A stretch of 64,000 bases of DNA from Orychophragmus violaceus (lineage: Eukaryota > Streptophyta > Magnoliopsida > Brassicales > Brassicaceae). Shown piece by piece: positions 33,540 to 47,982 of the stretch. The translations under genes were made by a program, and so were the position numbers. How positions within the stretch are numbered: position 1 is the stretch's first letter; every line of letters begins with the position of its first letter. Under the pieces are notes generated by a model. It saw only the letters and a list, made by a program, of their open reading frames with translations. It was not told where the DNA came from and searched no databases. Location of the stretch: contig CM058232.1 of assembly GCA_030180135.1 (NCBI GenBank), forward strand, positions 62,393,330 to 62,457,329, read 5' to 3'.

Positions 33540-34451
33540 TGATGTGAGATGAAGAGGCGTGGTGGATGACAACCGAGAAGGTGATGGACGGATGGGACAA
33601 AGCTGCTCGCCAAAGGCACTCTCAGCTTGGTCAGTGGGTGATCGATGGTGATTACAAGCTACTGATCTTGTGGAACACTTAGGACAATCGAGCAAGCAAG
33701 TAAGAAGCGAAGAAGTCTCGATCTCTAGAGGGGCAGCCGCACGGTAGAGAGAGAGAGCACAACCTATAGGGTTTTTCTTAGCTTAAACTTACTTAGGTTT
33801 CATTGAATCAAAAGTAGTGTTTTAAAACACTTACAACCGGAAAAAAAAAAAAAAAAAGAAATGGGCCTAAGCATGGGCCATCGAAAATAAGGAAGAGAAA
33901 CCAAATAAAAACACAAGAAATAAAATTCAGAACGGAAAAGGAAACTCCTTGGTCGAAATAGAAGAAGGGCCGGCCTGCCTCTCTAGTGAACGGCCTCGGA
34001 TCTCCTCGTTAAAAACATTGTGAAGCAAAACCAATTGGGACAAAACTTCACAAGGGAAAAAGAGTATGATCTTTATCCCAGAGGTAGACAAGTCAAGGGA
34101 TCGTCTGACTCGATGCAGAAGATCATGGTCGGTCCGTTCGTCCGGAGTATGGGCCAGGGCGTGGTCTGATCAAATGGGCCGCCAGCTTCAATATGGATCA
34201 TCCTATGGGCCAACTGGTTCAGGAAAGGTTGTCCTTGATCGAGCTGGCCTAGCTGGGTCGGGATGTCTTCTAGGCTTGTCCTCGAGATCAGCTGCTCCAT
34301 GGCATTGTTGAATTCAGCCTGTATCTGTCGCTGTCCCGAGCGTGTCCTTTGTACGTTTCGCATGGTTGGGAACAGGTCGGCTAGCTTCTTGGTCGAGTCT
34401 GGTCCGTCTTGCCCGTCCAGCTCAGTGTCGGTCAAGCTGATGTCCTCATCA
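33540..34451 (-). repeat. 5' LTR of Gypsy 2
   Basis: 912 bp, partner of 20226-21132. It contains a second copy of the pol tail (34435-34073 open for 120 residues on the minus strand) and a second copy of the stem-loop. Confidence 0.9.
34004..34067 (-). promoter_or_regulatory. Conserved LTR-element stem-loop (Gypsy 2, 5' LTR)
   Basis: Arms CCTTGTGAAG and CTTCACAATG, one mismatch, loop TTTTGTCCCAATTGGTTTTG. It starts 6 nt after the stop of the LTR-borne pol tail. Confidence 0.8.
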
Positions 34452-35417
34452 CCCCTCCTCCACCGTTCATATTCTCATATCCGCCTCTATCGACCGCACC
34501 TCCGAAATTTTGGCATGGCTACGCGTCTCTTGTTGGTATGTTTGTTGAGTTTGAGGTCTTATATGGTTCTACGACTCTTGTGGATTGTATCAAGGTTGGT
34601 GTGGTTTTGTTTATACACTCATGTGTCACAAAACTTGCCACACTCGTGTGCTGTCAACACTCTCCCGCCTTCCATTCCAACAAGCCATGGTGAGGCTCTG
34701 GTCCAGATTACTTTGGCTCTCTTCCAGCTCTCCCGCATCCATCTCAGTGTCGTTTCTCTAGGTTTTCCACTCATACCCGCTCTCTTGCTTCCTTGATATG
34801 GAATGTAGGCTATTCAGGAATGATTGGTTGTGATAATGTTATATTTGAGTTCGTGTGCTCCTATATTAACTGGCTTGGCTTGCTTAACATCCTAATTTGT
34901 GCCCTTGATTGGCATCTATACCACCTCAGTGCGGTCCCTTATTGCAGTATGCAGATTGTGATCATTTTTTCCTTTGACCGTAATTTCTGGATTTTCTTGT
35001 TCTAAGTGGCAGTTGGAGATGAAAATCCTTAGGAATTGTTGTTTTCCAGTGATTATGGTTCTTTCGGACTTTTATAGTCCAAACTTTTCCATTTTAGAGT
35101 TTATTCTCTTCCCTAATACCTCACATGGTTTGAGTGTTCTAGGGAGCATTATGTCGCAGGTGGCTCTTTCTCGTATAGAGTTGTTGATGTTCATCATCCT
35201 TCATCAATTGGTATTGTTGACGGATTGGCCTTATCGACTTCGAAAGGTTTGTTTCCTCCTCGTGGTTTCTTCGAAGACGGTAAAGAAAGCAAAGTTTTCT
35301 CTTTCAACTAGATTTCTATGGATGTTATTTCGGTTGAGCGTGTTTGCATCCAGTTATCTTGCTTTCTCATGATTAGTTTTATTGTTTGTTCAACCAACTT
35401 GTATTCCAATGCTTTGG

Positions 35418-35423
35418 TTTATT
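35418..35423 (-). terminator. Candidate AATAAA poly(A) signal for AL3 inside the retroposon
   Basis: Minus strand AATAAA about 140 nt past the AL3 stop codon, within antisense retroposon sequence. It is the first canonical signal I see downstream of the gene. Use is inferred, not shown. Confidence 0.35.
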
Positions 35424-35562
35424 CGGTTCTTAGTAGCCATTTGTATCCTCTGACTATAGAAGTGAAACTCTTTTAGATTAATGAAAGCGTTGTTTGTCCA
35501 AAAAAAAAAAATAGAGGGTAGTAAGAGTTTCATATTACAGGCTCTTCTCTACAATAGAACTT

Positions 35563-37077
35563 TTAAGGTCGTGCTCTTTTGTTGCTGCATGCAGGGCACT
35601 TGTACTGTTTGATATGTTCAGCTCTAGCTGGAGTTATCTTCACACATTTCCCGTGGAACCATACCTCACAAACGTCACAGCAGATCCAGAATTCATCAGT
35701 ACCAGTGCCATCACCGTCTCCACAGGCTCCACAAAGGGTTTCAGCATGTTCATCCTCATCCTCATCCTCTTCATCTGATCCTTCTTCCTCCATGTTTTCC
35801 TGCGTGGCCTTTGAGCTTTTGCTATCTAAAGTTCTCTGCATTCCGAAACAAACAATCCAATTTACACTACTCCAAAAAAAGCTAAGCTGACACTCAAAAC
35901 CAATCCACCCAACACAGTGATTCTGGCGAAGGTAAACAGAGATTGATCAAGGATTGTTGTCTGTTTTTTTATCCACTATTGTCAATAGAGACTTCTACGA
36001 CCATGCATAAACTAAATTATCACCCTAAAAAACGCTAGTAATGGGTTAAGTAAGCGATATTTAGTGATTGAACTGATGACAACATGAAACACATATGTTT
36101 ACTTTGCCAATCTTAGTTTCCCGAAACTCCAAAACCAAAGAGGAAAAAAGGAAAGCATGAGTCTTTTACCACTTTCGAATTCGACTTGGATACATGGCCA
36201 TTTCGATTTGCAGAAGATCCCTTTTCCATTGTTTGTTTTTTGGTATTTCCAGTCAGTACTTCAAATATAGTGGGAACCCCATTGATCATATCGAACAAGC
36301 GCTTCCTAAAGAAGACGAGTCAATCATACCAGTTAGCATATAATATAATACACGGGAAATCACATCTTCAAAACATGAATTGGACATACCTATCAGCCTT
36401 GTCGAAAGTGAATCTCGACCCGAAGTAAAACGAGACAGAGAGCAACCAAGTGTCACTGTGAATAGCAACGAGAGAAAGCCATTCCTTTTCAGAAAGTCCA
36501 TCTCTTGCAAAATTAATGCCCAGAGCTGGTTCTGGAAGCTCTGGGGGCACTTCTTCAGCAGGTAAATTAACTTCCCACTGTTCATTTGGTAACCCATACA
36601 AGCAAAGATTCTCCTTCTCTGAAATCCAAGGTTGTATATATTATCGTACAAACTAAAACCAATCTGAGTCACCACATAAGATACGAGAATATCAGGATTC
36701 ATGACTTGGTGACTAGGTGACTAGGTCTAATCAAAATTCGGGCAAAACCAAGCAAAAGATCCGAGAAAATCAGAGGAAAAAAAACCAAACAAAAGAGAAA
36801 CCCTAACCAGGGTCGCATTGCTGGTAAAACTCTTGAACATCTGCAAAAGAAGAAAAAAGCGAAGCCATTAGATTGGAGAAGATCCGAACATGCTAGAAAA
36901 CCAGATCCGAAAACGCTATAAAACCCAGAAATTATATATAAAATAATAAAATAAAAAGCAGATAAAATTGCGAATACCGGTGGTGAGAGCTTTGACAATG
37001 GCGGCTCGACGGCCTTTGAAATCCTTGAATACTTCTTCGACAGTGCGAGGATTGTTGAGACCAGCTCCTCCTTCCAT
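35563..37077 (-). CDS. AL3: Alfin-like PHD-finger protein (AL3-like), 5 exons
   Basis: Exons (minus): 37077-36978, 36840-36808, 36618-36390, 36305-36170, 35835-35563. Every intron starts GT and ends AG, and phases agree. Product 256 residues, the family's usual length. Residues about 8-135 form the Alfin N-terminal domain ('NPRTVEEVFKDFKGRR', 'DPEKENLCLYGLPNEQW', 'PALGINFARDG'). An acidic stretch (182-198) precedes a C-terminal PHD finger with C201, C204, C219, C222, H227, C230, C246 and C249. Alfin-like proteins are nuclear readers of H3K4me2/3 that link chromatin state to transcription. The N-terminus 'MEGGAGLNNPRTVEEVFKDF' and 'DGLSEKEWLSLVAIHSD' recall Arabidopsis AL3 more than its paralogs; the assignment within the family is by recall. 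The first Cys-pair loop carries a Gly-Thr-Gly-Thr that is 1-2 residues longer than in relatives I remember. No lesion seen. The stop codon lies only 40 nt from the retroposon duplication. Confidence 0.93.
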
Positions 37078-37803
37078 AACTCTCTCTGTGGTTTGGATCC
37101 TTTTTCAAAAGTTAAATCGAACGAAGACGAAACAGCTGCGCCGTGGACTGTCAGACCCGATCTTCTATCATATTGACACAAAGTCTAGTCAGGTTGTTTT
37201 TGGTTTTAGTCAAAGTTGGCTTCCATTCGGGTCGGATCCTAGGTACAACCCTTAAAGCCCCAGGCCCGTTAACTAATTATTGGAACTGTTCCTTATCGAC
37301 TTTATAACATTAAAAACAGAGGAAATTTGGTAGTATAATGTGGATTTACAGATTTATAATTTGGAATTGAGAAAATTGTTAAAAGGCTAGAAATTCAAAA
37401 ATTATATGATGTTTCAAAGAACTGTATAAAACGGATCTAAATTTCATAATTATCTTGTATTGATGAAAAAAAATTACAAAGGGGTCTCAGAGAATTTATA
37501 ATGAGTTCGTAGAATTGTTTGTGCGTAAAAAGTATGTTAAAAAGAAGGTCCTCAAACTAAACCCTCTTATTCTTTTTATATCTCCTCCTCGATCTCAACT
37601 ATTCCACATATCTCGAACAGCATGTGCCCTACTTGACACCGTGGATCTCGGGCTACACTCGCTTAATCTCCGGGATCTTCGGACAGTTGATTTGATATCG
37701 AATTGATCTGAACCGTGCAGCTCGTAGAGCTCACAACTCGTAACTCTTAGAGCTTGTGGATTTCATAGATCAACCTCCTCTTGCGATCTGCTTTTACGGA
37801 AAT
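37078..37803 (-). promoter_or_regulatory. Upstream region of the AL3-like gene
   Basis: 726 bases between the start codon and the CACTA element. The first 100 or so upstream bases probably hold the 5' UTR. No clear TATA box or known motif could be assigned by eye, and no other gene is visible. The promoter, if compact, ends at the transposon. Confidence 0.5.
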
Positions 37804-37819
37804 CACTACAAAAAAGCTC

Positions 37820-38855
<1,036 letters not shown>

Positions 38856-39355
38856 NNNNNNNNNNNNNNNNNNNNNNNNNNNNNNNNNNNNNNNNNNNNN
38901 NNNNNNNNNNNNNNNNNNNNNNNNNNNNNNNNNNNNNNNNNNNNNNNNNNNNNNNNNNNNNNNNNNNNNNNNNNNNNNNNNNNNNNNNNNNNNNNNNNNN
39001 NNNNNNNNNNNNNNNNNNNNNNNNNNNNNNNNNNNNNNNNNNNNNNNNNNNNNNNNNNNNNNNNNNNNNNNNNNNNNNNNNNNNNNNNNNNNNNNNNNNN
39101 NNNNNNNNNNNNNNNNNNNNNNNNNNNNNNNNNNNNNNNNNNNNNNNNNNNNNNNNNNNNNNNNNNNNNNNNNNNNNNNNNNNNNNNNNNNNNNNNNNNN
39201 NNNNNNNNNNNNNNNNNNNNNNNNNNNNNNNNNNNNNNNNNNNNNNNNNNNNNNNNNNNNNNNNNNNNNNNNNNNNNNNNNNNNNNNNNNNNNNNNNNNN
39301 NNNNNNNNNNNNNNNNNNNNNNNNNNNNNNNNNNNNNNNNNNNNNNNNNNNNNNN
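38856..39355. other. Assembly gap (500 N)
   Basis: Exactly 500 N, a conventional placeholder, so the true length is unknown. The long low-complexity tract explains the failure to assemble. Confidence 0.99.
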
Positions 39356-39407
39356 CAGATATAGCCGTTTCAAAAACGCTATCTATGATCTGTTTGAGAT
39401 ACTAAAG

Positions 39408-42120
<2,713 letters not shown>

Positions 42121-42888
42121 ATCCATAGGTGAACAATATTATAGCACGGACGAAAACGCTATCATATATGGCCGACCTATTATAGCTGGGGCAGACATAG
42201 CCATTTCAAAAACGCTATCTATGACATATAATAGCATTTATCGTGAGCTAAGAATACCCATTTTTCTTGTAGCGAATAGAGTTGTCTTAGTCTGTTTGAG
42301 ATACTAAACCAGTTGGGCATAACTCGGGTCGAAGGACTATGTGCCTTAATTAAAGCCTTATTGTTGAGAGATTTCATGGGCTTATTTGAGCTGAATCCGG
42401 GGTAGATTCTAACAACAACAATTTCCACCAGCCCATTAAGTGTTAATAATGAAATCTTCCCTAGATCGATGCTTGAGAGGTTAAGCCTGGATAGATTGGG
42501 CTTGTGGCCGTGATGATGGATGAAGAAAATTTGATTGCTTAAAGACTGCAGAAGGATCTCTAAACACCACTTAGTTTTCTTAAGGATATTAGGCACCAGA
42601 AGATCATTGTGGTTCTTGCTGGATATGAGACATCCAGAATTCAAGCTTTAGAAAGAGTTTTTGATTAAAAAGTTGGATAGATTTCGAAACGGGGATACAA
42701 GGAGTTTAAAAAGAAAACAACAAAGGCTGCATGAACATCACTTATTACATCTCGAAAATAAAAAAGCAATAAACACTTATTTGAACTTGAAATTTGGCTC
42801 CAAATCCTTCTTTCACGAAAATCAGACTTCAAATGGGTTGGAGTGAGCTGGATCAACAAACAGGCAAAGATGAGAAGTGATACTTGGG

Positions 42889-42951
42889 CCTCATTAAAAA
42901 CCTTGCCAAAAAAACCCATTGGGACAAAACTTGGCCAAGGTAAAAAGAGTA
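42889..42951 (-). promoter_or_regulatory. Conserved LTR-element stem-loop (Gypsy 3)
   Basis: Starts 13 nt after the pol stop at 42964. Arms CCTTGGCCAAG and TTGGCAAGG pair over 9 bp with one bulged G. The loop has TTTTGTCCCAATGGGTTTT, followed by TTTTTAATGAGG. Confidence 0.8.
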
Positions 42952-42963
42952 CTCAAGCATCAC

Positions 42964-43463
42964 TTAGTCCATTGTTGATGCTTGTATCAAAACTAGAATG
43001 GTTTGTATATCTTCTTCTTCCATGCTTAAGTGATTAAGCATTCCTCCAATGGCTTGATTGAATAGTTTGGCTCTTGCCCGAGTCATTGGTCCTTTTGGCA
43101 TGGCAAGAACTTCCTCCTGTCCAAGAACTTCGCCAGCTACAAGCTCAACATCCTCTGGTTCAAGCTTAGCTCCATGATCCTCTCCTTGCTTGCTGGCCAT
43201 TATCATATCATCCTCTCCCACTTGAAAAGGATTTGACCTCAAATCTGTTTCACCTGCAACAAAAGGAACAAGATCAGAAACATTGAAACTAGAATTAACG
43301 TTGTACGTACCTTGGAGATCAAATTGGTAGGCATTTTCACTGATCCTCCTGATTATTTTGAATTGACCATCAACTGGCATGAGTTTGGATATCCTTTCAG
43401 CTGGAAATCTCTCCTTTCTCAAATGAACCCACAAGAGGTCTCCTTCCTCAAAGATCATTTGGC
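42964..43463 (-). pseudogene. Gypsy 3 integrase C-terminus and tail
   Basis: Open frame on the minus strand beginning at the Athila junction with 'RRQMIFEEGDLLWVHLRKERFP', then 'ENAYQFDL'. It crosses the polypurine tract and LTR start and ends with 'MPKGPMTRARAKLFNQAIGG', a CR-motif-like tail, stop at 42964. The upstream half of this domain is at 53241-53360, and the two halves join in frame when Athila is removed. Confidence 0.8.
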
Positions 43464-43468
43464 GCCTG

Positions 43469-44677
43469 TAATATATCATGGTTTTTACCGGTTTTATGCC
43501 ATGATATAAGTCTGTTTTAGTGTCTTTTAGTGTTCTTTTAGAGTCCTTTGCAGGTTTTATTAGGTACACGTACATTTGGAGCAAAAGTGGAGATTATGGA
43601 GCTAATTGGAGCACTTTGGAGATTTGACCCGAGAGGTTGTGTTCACTGTCCAGAATTGATGACTACGTCGATCGTTGCACACCTGCATAGATCGATGCAT
43701 AGCGTGTTGGGCCAGACTCTCGGCGGTTTAATGAAGTATGCCAATATGGCAGAAGATGCCCATAAGTTCTAGATATTTACACAGAAGCCCCAAGTCGTGT
43801 TTTAGCTACTTAATTAGGTTTTTAGCTTCAGTTTTAATTACGCTATCATAACTTAGAGCAGAGAGTTTTTAGAGCTTTTGGGGGCTGATCTGATCCTGTA
43901 CTACATTCGTTTTGGAGAAATTTTCGAACCCCTTTATTATTCTAATCTGTTTTATGATATCTATTAATTCATTGATTATGTTTACATTATCTATGTCTGA
44001 GTAGTTTCATAGTTAGGTTTAGGGTTTCTCATAGGGATTTCATGACTTGCTAGATATAATTTATTCAGTTAAGGATTCACATCAATAGATGTTCTTCAAA
44101 CAAAATTGTGTTTAATGCTAGTTCTAACCTGATCAATTAGAATCTAGATCTTAGGTTGCTAAATACGACATGACAGTGTGGTTTAAAATCTGAACTATTT
44201 AGGTTGAACAATTTAATTACTCGCAAAGGAATTTGGTTTAATTAGATTGTGAACATATCAAACTTGGATTTAAAGCTGGTTTAATCTGTTAGTAATTGCA
44301 AATGAATTTGGATTACTGCACTTAGACTTAGAGAATTCTCGCAAAGGAATTTGGTTAATTATATATCTGTGTTTTGAGTTCTAGAACTGTGTTTAATTAG
44401 ATCCTGACTGATTGATTTATCTGCTTGTCTGATTTCCTGAGAACGCTCTAGACTTAGCGCCCTTAGTTTATTGCCTACAACAACAACCTGCTACTGTTTA
44501 CTTTCTTGCTTGCTTTTCAATTAATCAATACAATTTGCCTTTTAATTTCTCCTAGTTTTAATTTCTTTAGTTCTAATCCTATCGTTGCCTAGAGTCCTCG
44601 TGGATTCGATCCCTAAGTACTACAATTGATATACTGTGCACTTGCAGTTAGTATAGGGTAAAAATCGAGACCTATCA
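43469..44677 (+). repeat. 5' LTR of the Athila element
   Basis: 1209 bp. The expected first bases TG read TA here. It contains the CGATCG microrepeat cluster near 43666-43705. TSD GCCTG precedes it. Confidence 0.92.
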
Positions 44678-44683
44678 AGTTTT

Positions 44684-44701
44684 TGGCGCCGTTGCCGGGG
44701 A
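44684..44701 (+). other. Primer-binding site of the Athila element (Asp tRNA)
   Basis: TGGCGCCGTTGCCGGGGA, the well-known plant Gypsy site complementary to tRNA-Asp, six bases after the LTR. Confidence 0.92.
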
Positions 44702-44817
44702 CTCTTAGAGTCTTCGATAGCTTCGAACTTAGGGTTTTTACTAGGATTTTTGTTTTTATTTTTTGTTTACTAATATTTTTTATTTTTCTCTGTTTTCTCT
44801 CTCTGTCGCAGGTTTCA

Positions 44818-44927
44818 TAATCGCATAGCATCGACCGTTGCACTTCTTGTGTCGATCGACACTAGGCGATTGGAGTTGAATCGATCGTTGCACTGTTAGC
44901 ATCGATCGTTGCTTGGCGATTACAGAC
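44818..44927 (+). repeat. CGATCG microrepeat cluster in the Athila leader
   Basis: Four units spaced about 20-35 bases, such as GCATCGACCGTTGCA, GTGTCGATCGACACT, AATCGATCGTTGCAC and GCATCGATCGTTGC, just before the gag start. Related clusters lie at 43666-43705, 46597-46710, 47628-47670, 49331-49430, 50951-51110 and 52222-52260. Confidence 0.85.
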
Positions 44928-44932
44928 AGTTT

Positions 44933-46680
44933 ATGCAGACGCGTGATACCAGAAGTAATCCGAACACTAATCTCGTAAACCTCCAACTTGAAGAACTTGC
45001 TAGACTAGAGAGGACAAACAGAAGAGTTCAAAGAGAAAGGATGGTTGTTGGACGTGTGATCATATTGCCTGATGCTCAAGGTGTCCTGAGGGATCGACAC
45101 AACAATCCTTACAATGCTGCTGGAGAACCGATAGATGCTGAAGGGAATGTCATCCCTGATCCTCCAGAGCAACCACACCGCAGCAGGAGCAGAATCAAGG
45201 ACATAACCAAGGTAGACAGATGGTTGTCCATGAGAGGACTTTAGCTGACTATAACCGTCCGGATGAGTTCCATGCTAACCGGTCAGCTTTTGTACTTCCT
45301 AAATTTGAGAGGAATGATTTTGAAATCAAAACCGTCCACTACTCTCTCCTGAGGCAGAAAGCCTTCCATGGCTCTCCAAGTGAGCAGCCGATGGATCACA
45401 TAGATGAGTTTGAGGGCATAGTTACTGGAATAAAGTACGATGGAGTTAACCAAGACTATCTGTTCCTCAAGCTTTTCCCCTACACTCTGGCTGGAGATGC
45501 TGCAGCCTGGCTAAAACAACTTCCATCTGGGACGTTTGTTACTTGGGCAGCCCTGAAGAGTGAGTTCCTGCGTCATTTCTATGATGATGCGCGCTCAAAC
45601 CAGTCCAGGCAGGACATTCTCACCTTCACCCAAGGTCCTACAGAGCCTCTTAAGACAGCCTGGATGAGATTCAAGAAATACCAACGTGACTGCCCGCACC
45701 ATGGATTCACTGAGGTAACACTTTTAGGCATCTTCTTTAGAGGAATAGATCTTCCGTATCAGACTGCGCTGGACAATTCTAGCAATGCCAACTTTAACAC
45801 TAGGACTCCTGCTCAAGCTAAGCAGTTGATAGACAATCTGGTAAGCAGTAATAGCTGCAAGACCACTGATGAGAGAAGGAAGAAGTCCGGTGGAAAGATT
45901 GAGAATTCTGAAATAGCTGATATTAGATCTAAGTTGGACACAGTTTGCAATCTTCTAGCTGGGAAGAAAGCTGTCCACTTTGCTCAAGATGTTGAGATGA
46001 TCAATGATGAAGGAGAAGAGCAGGAAGAGGATGTGAATTACATCGGAGGATCTGGTTTCCAGGGAAACAGGTTTGGTAATCAGTCTGGTAACATGTTCTT
46101 CAATGGAGGACAGAAGAGTGCTTTCAACAGCAACCAAAACTCTTCTGGGTTTGGACAGACTAGTGGATTTCAGAAGCCTTTCCAGCATGGTAATCAGAGA
46201 ACATATGGATCCTCCTCTTACCAAGCACCTCCGGTAGCTACTACCCATGAAAGTAAGATGGAGGCTATGTTGGAACAGCTGTTGAAAGGTCAGACTAAGA
46301 ATGCTACAGACATCGACAAGAAGATAGGTACTGTCTATGAGGATCTGAACGGGAAATTTGAATACCTGAGCGCTCACATGAAGGAGCTTGATGCTAAAGT
46401 TGAAAGAACTGCTGGGCATGTTCAGAGGGAAGATGGATATCTCCCAGTAAGAACTGATGCTAATCCCATGTATCAATGCAATGCAGTAACATTGAGAAGT
46501 GGTAAGGATCTGTCTCCTGGCCAGAAAAAGCAGTTGAGTGTTGAAGAACTCGTAGAAATTGAAGAATTGGAAGATGGGATCCATGATATTCGCAATGCAT
46601 CGATCGACGCTACTCAGCAACGGTCGTTGCAAAGCGAAAACGGAGAACCTGTCGTAACAAAGTCGCCCAGCAACGATTGA
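44933..46680 (+). pseudogene. gag: Athila Gag (one frameshift, nonsense at end)
   Basis: Start taken at ATG 44933 ('MQTRDTRSNPNTN'). A 1-base shift near 45200-45240 moves to the 486-residue frame ending at 46680. The retrotrans_gag core is at 'DHIDEFEGIVTGIKYDGV', 'LAGDAAAWLKQLP' and 'FLRHFYDDARSNQSRQDI'. Instead of a zinc knuckle there is an Asn/Gly/Phe-rich stretch (46048-46230) with many Phe-Gly or Gly-Phe pairs. The closing TGA (46678-46680) lies in a microrepeat unit reading ACGATTGACACA, where sister units have CGATCGACAC, so it looks like a CpG C-to-T change separating gag from pol. Confidence 0.85.
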
Positions 46681-47979
46681 CACAACACTAGTGACGATCG
46701 ACGCAAGGCGACTGCAGAGAATTCAAAACCAGAGAAGCCAAAACAGTCGAGTGAAAAGGTCTACAAACCTAAAGTGCCTTTTCCAAAAAATTCCAGGAAA
46801 GCTAGGAACGATAGACAGTATACCAAATGCAAGGAAATCATTAAAAAGGTGAAAGTCGAAGTGCCTTTAATTGACTCTATGGAGACTTCTCCTGTGATGA
46901 GGCGATGTCTTAATGACTTGCTTGTTGGTAAGTGGTCTGATGAGGAGAGTGTGATGATGATCACGGAGGTGTGTAGTGCGGTAGTTCAGGGCAGAATTCC
47001 TGAGAAGCTGAAAGATCTAGGGAGCTTTGTGTTGGATTGTTCTATCTATAGGGAGAGATTTGAAAGATCCCTATGTGATCTTGGTTCTAGTGTGAATCTT
47101 ATGCCCTTCTCTGTAGCTAAGAGACTTGGAATGACTGACTTCTTGCCAACTAGGATCTCACTAGTCTTAGCAGACAGAACAATTAGAATCCCTGAAGGAG
47201 TACTAGAAGATGTGCCTATAATGATTGGTAAATGTGTGATACCTACTGATTTTGTGGTTCTGCAGTATGGAGAGGAACCGAAGGATCCACTGATTTTGGG
47301 CAGGCCTTTCTTAGCTACTGCTGGTGGGATGATTGACTGCCAAGGAGGAAGAATAATTCTGAATGTGGGTGATCTGAAAATGAGTTTTGATATGGACAAA
47401 CTGGTGAAGAGACCAACCATCGACGGACAGACCTTCTATGTGGACACACTGGGTGATTTGGATGCAGAGTACTTTCACAAGTCACATGCTGAAGATCCAC
47501 TGGAAAGAGCCTTACTGAGCTCTATAATGGAGCTGGAACACCTGCAAGACGAGCCTGCAATCTGCTATGCAAAACTGATGGATTCTGCTGAGCAAGTGAT
47601 GAAGGTAGAAGTATCTGCCGTGACTTTGCATCGATCGACACAGACTAAGCATCGATCGTTGCAAGTCGACAGAGATTGGGTAGAGGAAAAAGCTCCGAAA
47701 ATAGAACTGAAACAACTTCCATCGGAGCTAAGGTACGCGTTTCTTGGACCTAATTCAACTTATCCAGCGATTGTTAATGCTAGTTTGAACAACGCAGAGC
47801 TCACTTTACTGCTAAGCAAGCTACGCAAGCATTGCAAAGCTCTTGGCTATTCTCTTGACATTTCAGGTATCTCTCCGGAGCTGTGCATGCATAGAATACA
47901 TCTTGAGGACGAGTCTAAGACATCTGTTGAGCATCAGAGAAGGCTCAATCCTAATCTACAGGAAGTGGTTAAGAAGTAG
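46681..47979 (+). pseudogene. pol: Athila protease region
   Basis: Same frame as gag after the TGA. Aspartic protease fold with 'CDLGSSVNLMP' (active site Asp-Leu-Gly, the variant usual for Athila) and the later 'DPLILGRPFLATAGGMID'. A linker encoded partly by CGATCG microrepeats (47628-47670) leads to the RT start. Ends in a TAG at 47977-47979 in '..EVVKK', where relatives have Glu. Confidence 0.85.
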
Positions 47980-47982
47980 ATT

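Larger units (their letters stand above)
20226..34451 (-). mobile_element. Ty3/Gypsy element Gypsy 2, complete but interrupted by Copia A2
   Basis: Minus strand: 5' LTR 34451-33540, Met-tRNA primer site 33537-33527, leader, gag, protease, RT, RNase H and integrase down to 28691, then Copia A2 (28685-21288), then pol tail, polypurine tract and 3' LTR 21132-20226. Without A2 it is about 6.8 kb. Flanks CTCCT (20221-20225) and CCCCT (34452-34456) look like a target duplication with one change. The pol frame joins cleanly across A2. Stops and shifts make the copy defective. Confidence 0.9.
19630..35522 (+). mobile_element. Polyadenylated retroposon, split by Gypsy 2 (with 12-bp target duplications)
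   Basis: Retroposon sequence 19642-20225 resumes at 34452 and ends in an A-tail at 35500-35511, about 1.6 kb in all on the plus strand. Flanking duplications ATAGAGGCTAGT (19630-19641) and ATAGAGGGTAGT (35511-35522) match at 11 of 12 bases. A-tail plus a duplication of this length indicates target-primed insertion by LINE machinery. I recognise no RT or endonuclease frame, so it is a truncated LINE, a Sadhu-like non-coding retroposon or a processed sequence. Confidence 0.75.
42278..43463 (-). mobile_element. Gypsy 3, 3' part: pol tail and 3' LTR
   Basis: Minus strand from the Athila insertion at 43463: integrase tail, polypurine tract (minus strand CAAGTGGGAGAGGA, plus 43211-43224), then the LTR from 43210 leftward starting TGATATGATAATGG. 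The outer LTR end is not clear because of the neighbouring CACTA element. The interrupted remainder is at 53241-55877 and about 58966-59467. Confidence 0.75.

Noticed and set aside
34263..34796. Open frame of 177 codons on the plus strand
   Set aside because: It spans the Gypsy 2 LTR and retroposon junction and is antisense to the pol tail in its first part.
35579..35890. Plus-strand frame opposite the AL3 last exon
   Set aside because: Antisense of the PHD-finger exon; no independent features.
36980..37181. Alternative upstream extension of the AL3 first exon
   Set aside because: The ATG at 37077 gives the family's N-terminus; a longer frame upstream runs in another phase and has no homology.
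45955..46683. Minus-strand frame of 242 codons
   Set aside because: Antisense shadow of the Athila gag.
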